The notes below the pieces were generated by a model. The model was not told the origin of the DNA. It made no database searches and was given only the letters and a program-made list of their open reading frames with translations. The translations under genes were made by a program, and so were the position numbers. Shown here piece by piece: positions 57,036 to 64,000 of a stretch of 64,000 nucleotides of DNA. This stretch comes from Prorocentrum cordatum (lineage: Eukaryota; Sar; Dinophyceae; Prorocentrales; Prorocentraceae), in the NCBI GenBank assembly GCA_963575745.1, contig CAUYUJ010017878.1, positions 157,747-221,746 of the forward strand, given 5' to 3'. The stretch's first letter is position 1. Each line of letters opens with the position of its first letter.

Positions 57036-57465
57036 GTCATGAGTGGTGAGGGGTCTCAGGCGAAACGCCCGCCTTAAAAAACTGGCTTCTGGGTGCGACA
57101 GGGAGAAGCGAGAAGTCATTGATAACGAAAGGGAATGGAGGAGGAGGAGGAGGAGGAGGAGGAGGAGGAGGAGGGCCAGTGTACACCCAAGATTCACCAC
57201 CGATGTTGGAATACATCTTCCCTGAAAGCTCCCACGTCATAGGCCCCTACAAGGGTCCGTTTTCACTGAGGGAAGTATTCCTTTGGGAGACAACCTGTTG
57301 AATATCCTGAAGCGTGCCAAAACAACATCCTCGGAACTTCAACGCCACGACTCAACTTGACTGTAGCGTCTTCCTGAACCGTGCCAGAACATCCTTCCTG
57401 GATCGTTCTAAAACAGCACTTCCGGTATGTTAAACATGGGGATCCGTGAAGCGTTTTTTTTGCAC
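57036..57465 (+). repeat. Composite repeat HOR, full copy
   Basis: GGGTCTCAGGCGAAACGCCC, CTGGCTTCTGGGTGCGACAG, GGAATGGAGG tract, CCAGTGTACACCCAAGATTC, ATAGGCCCCTACAAGGGTCC, TTGAATATCCTGAAGCGTGC, CAAAACAACATCCTCGG. The most complete unit: linker, AGG tract, right linker, right segment. Confidence 0.85.
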
Positions 57466-57800
57466 ATGTTTAGAACAGATTTGCGCGGTGCTATGGCGAG
57501 AGCCACGTGTTGAAAGGGAAGCGCCCTCAATCCGTGGAGGTCCTGCAATGTTTCAAAACGAATGTGCGCGGCGATGAGGCGAAAGCCCCATGTTCAAAAC
57601 GGCCCGCCCCCAATCCGCAAATCTCTGCCATATGTTTAAGACGGGTGCGCGCGGCATTAAGGCGAGAGCCACGGTTTGAGAAGGAACCGGCCGCAATCCA
57701 TGAAGCCTTTGCTATTGTTCAAGACGATTGAGCGCGGCGCTGGGGCGAGAACCACATGTCGAAAGCCCTTGCCCTCCATTTTAGAAACGGTTGCCAATTT
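57466..57800 (+). repeat. SAT-93 array (about 4 units)
   Basis: CGAGAGCCACGTGTTGAAAG, CGAAAGCCCCATGTTCAAAA, CGAGAGCCACGGTTTGAGAA, CGAGAACCACATGTCGAAAG, about 90 bp apart. Confidence 0.85.
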
Positions 57801-57955
57801 CCAGGCTTCAAGATCAGAAAAGGGAAGGAAGTCTCAGGCGAAGCGCCCAGCCTGCCCTTCCGACTGGCTTGGGGCGCGACAGGGAAAGTTACTTATAAGG
57901 GAAAGGAATGGAGGACTAGGACTAGGAGGAGGAGGAGGAGGAGGAGGAGGAGAAG
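57801..57955 (+). repeat. Composite repeat HOR, left linker and AGG tract
   Basis: GAAGTCTCAGGCGAAGCGCC, CTGGCTTGGGGCGCGACAGG, TTACTTATAAGGGAAAGGAA, TGGAGG, then AGG repeats. Confidence 0.8.
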
Positions 57956-58797
57956 GCCGAGAGGGGGTGAAGTGGGGAGGGTGGGTGGAAAGCGGGGAAG
58001 AGAAGAAGTTGGATAGGGAGTAAGGAAACACCAGCAACAGCACGGGGAGGAAGAAAGAAGATATGGAAAAGGAAGGGAGACAGGGAGGTCAAGGGGAGGG
58101 AGGGACGGACGAGGAGGGCAGCGAAGGGTGGTGTGAGGGAGGAGGGACAGTGGGAAAGCGAGGTGGAAGGATGACCGTGGGAAACCATGATCGATCCCTC
58201 TTTTCCTCTGGCGAACGTATATCGGTTCTCGCACTTGGAAGTGACATCCCGCCCCCACGTCCCTCAGCGTGGGATCGCACCAAGGTCTGGATAGGATCCC
58301 AACGAGTTGCCAATCGGATTTCAATGAGAGCCCGAGAGGGTTGCATTATGAATTCAGGAAACTCCCAATCGGAATTCAACCGGGTTCTGAGGGCTCCAAG
58401 ATGACCCAACAGGATCAGATTCCAGTAGGATTGCATTCTATAGTAGTTTCAGATTGTCTCAGGGCTGCCTCAGGGATATAGTCTGAAACACGAGTATTCA
58501 GGCTTCTCTTTAGTTGTCAATCTCATCTTACTCCCACCTCCGTCTTCCCCCCCGAGGAGTCATTCAGTTGATCAGTTTGGCGTTTTTTCCAATTCTCCGG
58601 CATGGATTTGCAAGTATGGGTGCTAGGGGTAAACCGGGGGGGGGAGGATCGATACTTAGTCCTGGATCACGTTCAGGATTGAGAGAATGATCAGACAAGA
58701 GGTCGGCGTCTTCCTCGTCATTTGAAGCAACACGTTCCATGCCGTCGTCCATGCCGTCCTTGCTTCTCCCTTCACTGACCACCATGGTCGCATCGTC
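57956..58797. other. Purine-rich, then unassigned unique sequence
   Basis: 57956-58165 is GGGAGG/AAGGA-rich. 58170-58790 is of ordinary, lower-GC composition (CCAATCGGATTTCAATGAGA near CCAATCGGAATTCAACCGGG, a loose 50-bp repeat). No gene-like frame found. Confidence 0.45.
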
Positions 58798-58799
58798 CG

Positions 58800-58868
<69 letters not shown>

Positions 58869-58883
58869 GACCATCACCATTGC

Positions 58884-58959
<76 letters not shown>

Positions 58960-58962
58960 GTC
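58798..58962 (+). repeat. ATC triplet tract
   Basis: About 50 ATC repeats with a GACCATCACCATTGCC interruption. Confidence 0.95.
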
Positions 58963-59076
58963 ACATCATCAGCAGCAGCATCAGCAGCATTATCATCCCG
59001 TGACGTCCAGAGATTGCGTAGCCGGGCAAGTTGCATACTTAATTTTTGTATGAACAGTAATCGACGGTTCGCGTAG

Positions 59077-59420
59077 TGTCCTCGCCAGGGTACCCGTAAA
59101 CAGTTGCAGGGAGAGTCGCGAGAAGGGAAGCAACAAAGCGGGGGGTCGCCAGTCAACCCAATCCACAAGCAGCTTGAACAAACCCCAAACGCTGCCTTAC
59201 AGGGTCTGCCCGACGGCCTCCCGCAGGCGTTTGGCAGCCGTCTTGGGGATCTACTTGGACCCTTCTGGAAATCTGTGTGATGTCCCCTTGCGGCGCTCGT
59301 ATGGCAACCTCGGCAGCAGTTTGAACAACTGCTATTTGCCGCGCCCTTCGAAGCCAGCGAGATCATGAGGGCCCTCCTGGGGGCACTCCTGACTCTGGGC
59401 CGAAAGGCCGGGAGGGCGGA
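59077..59420 (+). pseudogene. Coding-like fragment with one in-frame TGA
   Basis: Plus strand, one frame. QLQGESREGKQQSGGSPVNP, IHKQLEQTPNAALQGLPDG, LPQAFGSRLGDLLGPFWKSV, TGA (59278), then CPLAALVWQPRQQFEQLLFA, APFEASEIMRALLGALLTLG. Mixed composition without repeats, continuing across the stop, so the stop probably arose by mutation. A selenocysteine TGA or a splice junction are other readings with no direct support. No start codon is certain; family not recognised. Confidence 0.42.
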
Positions 59421-59902
59421 GATCCGCGCGAGCCCGAGGCGCTTCGAGCGCGGGGGCATCCCTTGGAGGCTGCCCAGCGGTGCCCTCGGAAGGCTCGGCG
59501 GGGGCCGGCAGGCCCCGGGGCGAGGCCGCGGGGGCGAGGAGGCGAAGACCCGCGAGCGCCCGAGCCTCGGAGGGCTCGGCCGGGGGCCCCCCGCAGGCCC
59601 CCAGGCGAGGCCGAGCGCGCGAGAGAGTGCGGAGACCCGCGAGAGCTCGCGAGCCGCCTCGAGCCTCGGAGGGCTCGGCGAGGGGCCGCGCGCTCGCGCG
59701 ACGCCATGCTCCCGCCGCGCCCAGCAGGGCGGCCGTCAGGCGACGCCGCTCGCACCACGCCGAGGGCGTCGCGCGGCCCCGGCGCGCGCCGCAGGCGCCG
59801 CGCGCTCGCCTAGCGGCGGCGCGGAGGGCGCCACGCGGTGAAGGCGGCGGCGCCGCCGCCGCCGGCGGCGCCATGCGCGGAGAGCCCCTTGGAGTGGGCG
59901 CG
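59421..59902. other. Very GC-rich unassigned segment
   Basis: GCGAGCC/CTCGGAGGGCTCGGC words repeat (59485, 59565, 59655) as a loose ~85-bp periodicity. The long Ala/Arg frames are not called. Confidence 0.45.
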
Positions 59903-60065
59903 CCTCCTCCTCCTCTCCTCCTCCTCCTCCTCCTCCTCCTCCTCCTCTCCTCCTCACTCCTCCTCTTCCTCCTCCTCCCCTCCTCCTCCTCCTTCTCCTC
60001 TCTCCTCCTCCTCCTCCTCCTCCTCCTCCCTCTCCTACATATGGTAGTTGTGTTTGAAATCGGCT
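59903..60065 (+). mobile_element. CCT tract plus TE-J right end
   Basis: CCT/CTCTCC tract to 60032, then CCTACATATGGTAGTTGTGT, TTGAAATCGGC, the TE-J right terminus. No left TE-J end was found. Confidence 0.6.
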
Positions 60066-60194
60066 ATCATCGACTGGCCGCGGTGTGGTTTTTGCCGAGC
60101 TGCCGCGCCCCCTGGTGCGGACACACGGGGCACGCGGTCGCAGAAGCCCCACCGCAACGCAAAATCAAACACACACACTCGAGCGACGGAAGAA

Positions 60195-60345
60195 AACGGG
60201 ATCGGCTTCGCCGACATTGGCGCGTAAGCTGTCCGCGCAAGATCGCCCGTCAGCACCCTCGTTTCTGGCACGTCGTGCCGCGCTGGCGGCCCGCGTAAGC
60301 CGCGACGTGAGGTCGTTATGTCGTCTCGCGTAGGACCCGCTGCTG
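60195..60345 (+). repeat. DR-R repeat, copy 4
   Basis: ACGGGATCGGCTTCGCCGAC, TGGCGCGTAAGCTGTCCGCG, GTGCCGCGCTGGCGGCCCGC, GTAAGCCGCGACGTGAGGTC, TCTCGCGTAGGACCCGC. Confidence 0.75.
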
Positions 60346-60477
60346 ATCGTCGCTCGCATGCCCTCGCGAGCCAGAGTCCAGCGGCGGCTCCTGGGGGACC
60401 CCTAGCGATCAGGCCGCCGCCTCGGCCCGTCCCTCGAGCCGGGGCGGGCTTGGGCCAGAGGCCGCGAACAGCCGCGG

Positions 60478-60682
60478 GTGGAGGAGGAGGAGCGGAGGAG
60501 GAGGGGAAGGAGGAGGAGGGGGGAGGAGGAGGAGGAGGAGGAGGAGGATGATGAGGAGGAGGAGAGAGGAGGAGGAGGAGGGGAGGAGCAGGAGGAGGAG
60601 GAGGAGGAGGGGCAGGGGCAGGGGGAGGAGGAGGAAGAAGAGGAGGAGGAGGAGGAGGAGGGGAGCAGGGAGGAGGAAGGAT
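60478..60682 (+). repeat. AGG tract
   Basis: AGG/GGA with GATGATGAGG and GGGCAGGGGCAGGGG interruptions. Confidence 0.9.
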
Positions 60683-60802
60683 GAGGGCGCGCGAGGACGG
60701 GGCTCGAGCAGGGTCGGGGCTGGGATCGGTCGCGGAGCGCGGGGAGAGGCCTGGCGGGGAGGGGGGGGGGCGGGGGAGGCGCAGCAGGGGAGAGGCCACG
60801 AG

Positions 60803-60882
60803 CGCACACGCACACACACACACACACACGCACACACACACACACAAACACGCGCACACGCGCACACACACACACACACACT
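60803..60882 (+). repeat. CA microsatellite
   Basis: CA runs with CGCACACG interruptions. Confidence 0.9.
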
Positions 60883-61257
60883 TTTGGTCTGCGGGGCGAG
60901 AGCGAACCTCTTCCGGTAAAAGCTAGGCGAGCTACGCACAGCTCGAATTGGGGAGACAGGGCACACCACACGCGCACACTCGCGGTCGCACAGGCGGCAT
61001 GCACACAGGCACAATCACGGGAGGCCACCGGCGCGCCCTGCCCCACCACCCCACGATGTCCAAGGGGGGAGGTGGGGTTCATTTCGCTCCCCCCTCAGGC
61101 TTCGTGGGGTGGTGGGGCGGGGCTCGCAGGTGGCCTCCTAAGTCATACGCACACACAGACACACACGCACCAAAAGCAAGCGCACACGCATGTGCGCGCT
61201 CGGCACCAGGCAAGGAGACGAGACAGCGCCGGAGCTCCGGGCCCGAGCCGGAGCTCC
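60883..61257. other. Unassigned, CACA-rich
   Basis: CACACGCGCACAC and ACACACAGACACACACGCAC words. TGGGGTGGTGGGGCGGGGC (61105) and GCCCTGCCCCACCACCCCAC (61036) are inverted, a ~20-bp hairpin. Confidence 0.5.
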
Positions 61258-61373
61258 GTGCTCGAGCCTCGCCGAGGACAAATCCGTTCTAGAGCGCTCC
61301 GGAACACTCTGAGACGGTCGCGGCGCCCGGGACATTCTCAGGTGCTGCCGGATCTCAGAGGTTCATGATGATA

Positions 61374-61430
<57 letters not shown>

Positions 61431-61509
61431 GTGATGGTGATGGTGATGGTGATGGTGATGATGATGATGATGATGCTGATGCTGCTGATGCTGATGCTGA
61501 TGCTGATGC

Positions 61510-61547
<38 letters not shown>

Positions 61548-61662
61548 GTGGTGATGGTGATGGTGATGCTGATGATGCTGATGCTGATGGTGATGCTGAT
61601 GCTGATGCTGATGATGATGCTGATGCTGATGCTGATGCTGATGCTGATGCTGATGCTGATGG

Positions 61663-61703
<41 letters not shown>

Positions 61704-61842
61704 CCGATGATGCCGATGATGACGATGAGGATGATGATGAAGATGAGGATGATGATGATGCTGATGACGATTATGATGATGATGCTGATGATGGTGCTGC
61801 TGATGATGATGGTGATGATGATGGTGATGATGATGATGATGC

Positions 61843-61908
<66 letters not shown>

Positions 61909-61955
61909 CGTATCCTCACCCGATGCCTCATCCTCGTCCGGGCTTCGTCTTGTGG
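61258..61955 (+). mobile_element. TE-K, copy 4, inflated by a GAT array
   Basis: Left half CGAGCCTCGCCGAGGACAAA, CCGTTCTAGAGCGCTCCGGA, GGTCGCGGCGCCCGGGACAT, CTGCCGGATCTCAGAGG. Right half ACCCGATGCCTCATCCTCGT, CCGGGCTTCG. In copy 2 (34187) these are 20-30 bp apart; here a ~545-bp GAT/GCT array separates them. Confidence 0.75.
61366..61912 (+). repeat. GAT triplet array with GCT variants
   Basis: About 180 triplets, mostly GAT, with GGT and GCT blocks (GATGCTGATGCTGATGCT). Met- or His-rich frames across it are artefacts. Confidence 0.95.
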
Positions 61956-62454
61956 AGGGCGCGGCAGAGAGCGCGCCCGCCCCTGGACAGGTGATCGAGC
62001 AGGAGCTGAAGCACGAGGAGGACGGGCGCGCGCGCGCGCCCGCGCGCGCTGGCTGCGCTGCGGGGAGCGGGGGCGCGAGGTGCGAGGAGGGGGGGGGAGA
62101 GGAGGGGGAGAGGAGGGGGAGAGGAGGGGGAGAGGAGGGGGTGAGGAGGGCGCGAGGCTCGAGGAAGCGGGAGGGGGGGAGAGAGGAGGGGGAGGGGAGG
62201 AAGGGCGGAGGAAGAAGAGGGGGGGGCGGAACGGGGCTTCGGCCGGCAAGAAGGGGAGGGGGCGGGAGAGGTTCGAGGTTCTGGGCTCGGGATGGTTTCT
62301 CGCCTCTTTCGGCCTGCGGGGGCCGTCGTCGGGTCCCTGGACGGGTCCCTGGAGTGAGAAATTGCACCAGCTGGTCCCTGGGAGGCTGGGAGGGGTCTGG
62401 AGAGCGATCTTGAGCGGATTTAGGAGGGAGAGGGCGCAGCGTCGTTACTATTGT
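61956..62454. other. GGGGAGAGGA tract and unassigned sequence
   Basis: 62080-62260 is GGGGGAGAGGA-type repeats (unit about 10-12 bp). 62280-62440 holds TTTCGGCCTGCGGGGGCC and GGGTCCCTGG words, reminiscent of DR-M but not a full copy. Confidence 0.45.
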
Positions 62455-62811
62455 CGTCGTCGTCGTCACATTCGCTTCTCATCCTCATCATCTCACCATC
62501 GTCGCCGTCGTCGTCGTCATCATCATCAGCATCATCATCAGCATCCTCATCCTCAACACCACCTTCATTGTCAGCAGCAACACCATCATCATCAGCATCA
62601 CGAGCATCATCATCATCATCATCACCATCATCATTGACATCCACATCATTACGATAACAAACATCGGCATCAGCATCTGCATCATCATCATCATCATTAG
62701 CAGCAGCAGCAGCAGTATCATCATCACTATCATCATCATCGTCGTTACCGGTTCCACCATCACCATCACATTCATATTATCCATCATCACCAGCATCATC
62801 ATCATGAGCAA

Positions 62812-62863
<52 letters not shown>

Positions 62864-63010
62864 GTCATCATCCTCATTATTAGCATCGTCATGATCATCA
62901 GCAGCATCAGCATGATCATTACCTTAACCTGTTCCTTCAACTCAACCCTCATCACCACCTTCAGTGTCATCATCATCAGCATCAGCATCAGCATCATCAT
63001 TATCATGTTC
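62455..63010 (+). repeat. ATC triplet array with interruptions
   Basis: CGTCGT then ATCATC/AGCATC repeats. The purest part is 62812-62865. Met/Val or Ser/His frames are artefacts. Confidence 0.9.
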
Positions 63011-63239
63011 ATCGTCATCATCCCCCATCCCACATCCATCATCCCCCTCCCCTACTCTCCGTCGTTACTTTGCGCCTCCTCTTCAGCCTTCTCTTCCCTA
63101 TCCTTCGTTATCATCCTCCATCCTTCCAAGTCCTTCCTCCCTACGTGTCCTTTCTTCCCACCTCTCCTCCTTCGCTACATCATCCTTCCCGTTCCTCCCC
63201 AGGTATTCTCGTCCTCCTCCAATGTCCCCCTGTGGCAGC

Positions 63240-63350
63240 AGCAGCGGAAGACGATGGTATTTGGGACTTGAGCCAAACGTGCGAACAACAGTACACACAT
63301 GGCATTCTATGTCTGCTAGAGTACACGGCAGTGCAAAACTATGGGGAGCA
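63240..63350 (+). pseudogene. Possible exon fragment
   Basis: The open stretch AAEDDGIWDLSQTCEQQYTH, GILCLLEYTAVQNYGEQG has protein-like composition. A polypyrimidine run and TGTGGCAG precede it and GAGCAAGGTAACG follows, which would suit 3' and 5' splice sites. Only ~37 codons; no family recognised. Confidence 0.27.
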
Positions 63351-63642
63351 AGGTAACGGTGTCCACATACTAGACCTGAGGGTTAAATCAGGCACGCTTC
63401 CACACACCCGTGCTTCCTCGTGAGGCCCTCATCCCGTCTCGTCCCCTCTCTCCTCTTCCTCTCCTTCTCCACGCCCTGGCGGGCTGGAGCACTTCCTCCT
63501 GGCAGGAGCCCTCTCTCCTCTTTCACCCTCTCCGCCTCTTTCCTCTCCTCCTTCTTTCTTGCACCTTCTCCACCTCCTTCCGTTAGCGGCCATTTCAGAA
63601 GGGGGCAGGCTGAGGGGGGACGCATTGACTTCCAGTTGCCCA

Positions 63643-63785
63643 TTCACCGCCGATAGGTGCCCGATGGCCCACGCTGCCTGGGACCGTGCGGACTCGCTAC
63701 GGCCATCGGGGGCCTATCGCCGATCTGTCGGCGATGCACTACCGACTGCAGGTCGATGCCTCGCCCCCTGAGCTGGTAGCCCCCT
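63643..63785 (+). repeat. DR-O repeat, copy 3
   Basis: CACCGCCGATAGGTGCCCGA, CCATCGGGGGCCTATCGCCG, ATCTGTCGGCGATGCACTAC, CAGGTCGATGCC, CCCCTGAGCTGG. The CCGATAGG and CCTATCGG boxes are inverted. Confidence 0.65.
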
Positions 63786-63879
63786 CACGCCCTAACGTTG
63801 CCCCGCCTTCCTTCCTTCACTACATTCATTTCTTACTCCCCTCCTCCCTCTTCTCCCTCCAAAGGCAAACCCTCTCCCT

Positions 63880-63980
63880 CCGTCGATCGGAGATGTACTA
63901 CCGACTCCAGGTCGACGTTCACCCCCCCAATCCCGCCCCACCGCCCCCCCCGAGCCGGTGTCCCCCCAATGTTGCCCGGT
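63880..63980 (+). repeat. DR-O repeat, copy 4 (partial)
   Basis: CGTCGATCGGAGATGTACTA, CCGACTCCAGGTCGACGTTC, then C-runs and CCGAGCCGGTGTCC. Confidence 0.6.
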
Positions 63981-64000
63981 CTGTCCTTTCTTCGCCTCAT

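Noticed and set aside
61338-62249. 303-codon His-rich minus-strand frame
   Set aside because: Artefact of the GAT array; all its histidines come from CAT/ATC triplets.
1-64000. tRNA, rRNA or snRNA genes
   Set aside because: No B-box-like arm with a matching acceptor stem and no rRNA core sequence was seen. Not excluded, since no covariance search was possible.

Overview
The window looks like gene-poor nuclear DNA of a GC-rich dinoflagellate. Three observations point there. (1) At 24055-24076 there is an 18-of-21 match to the dinoflagellate spliced leader (DinoSL), placed like a retroposed mRNA 5' end directly before a long coding-like frame. (2) Repeats are extremely dense: at least a dozen short terminal-inverted-repeat (TIR) families, many dispersed repeats, several minisatellites and long triplet tracts, with almost no intact genes. 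(3) The coding-like stretches that exist favour G or C at third codon positions. The species is not determinable here; a GC-rich genus such as Prorocentrum is only a guess. No rRNA, tRNA, CRISPR array, bacterial operon or transposase gene was seen.

Layout. 1-4.8 kb: a CCT tract, reversed SAT-93 repeats and a block of GAC/ATC/GTC triplets. 4.8-11.8 kb: a mosaic of short TIR elements, including TE-A nested in TE-H and a 115-bp array (SAT-115) made from a TE-A end. 11.9-14.7 kb: SAT-93 arrays embedded in a composite higher-order repeat with AGG tracts. 15.0-16.7 kb: a 72-bp array and a ~690-bp hairpin with ~340-nt arms. 17-24 kb: mosaic of TIR elements and CCT/AGG tracts. 24.05-25.1 kb: DinoSL relic plus the best coding region of the window (probable retroposed cDNA, one frame change). 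25-34 kb: mosaic, with a ~300-bp array (SAT-310) built on the TE-A left end. 34.4-34.9 kb: an 11-bp minisatellite. 35-43 kb: mosaic with gene fragments, among them a decayed membrane-protein-like gene inside a split dispersed repeat. 43.8-45.5 kb: GAC, CT and GAG tracts. 46-51 kb: nested elements and a broken acidic-protein frame. 51.0-52.3 kb: ~65-bp array. 53-56.2 kb: GC-rich segment with two ~250-bp inverted arms. 56.4-58 kb: further copies of the SAT-93 composite. 58-64 kb: long ATC/ATG tracts, one of them inside a TE-K element, plus a stop-interrupted coding fragment.

There is no gene system that works together. The coherent story is about repeats: TE-A has inserted into three other families, its left end has twice been amplified into satellite arrays, triplet tracts have expanded inside several elements, and pieces of genes lie beside element ends. 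Family names (TE-, DR-, SAT-) are local labels coined here. Element boundaries were read by eye and may be off by a few bases. All coding calls rest on open frames and composition only.
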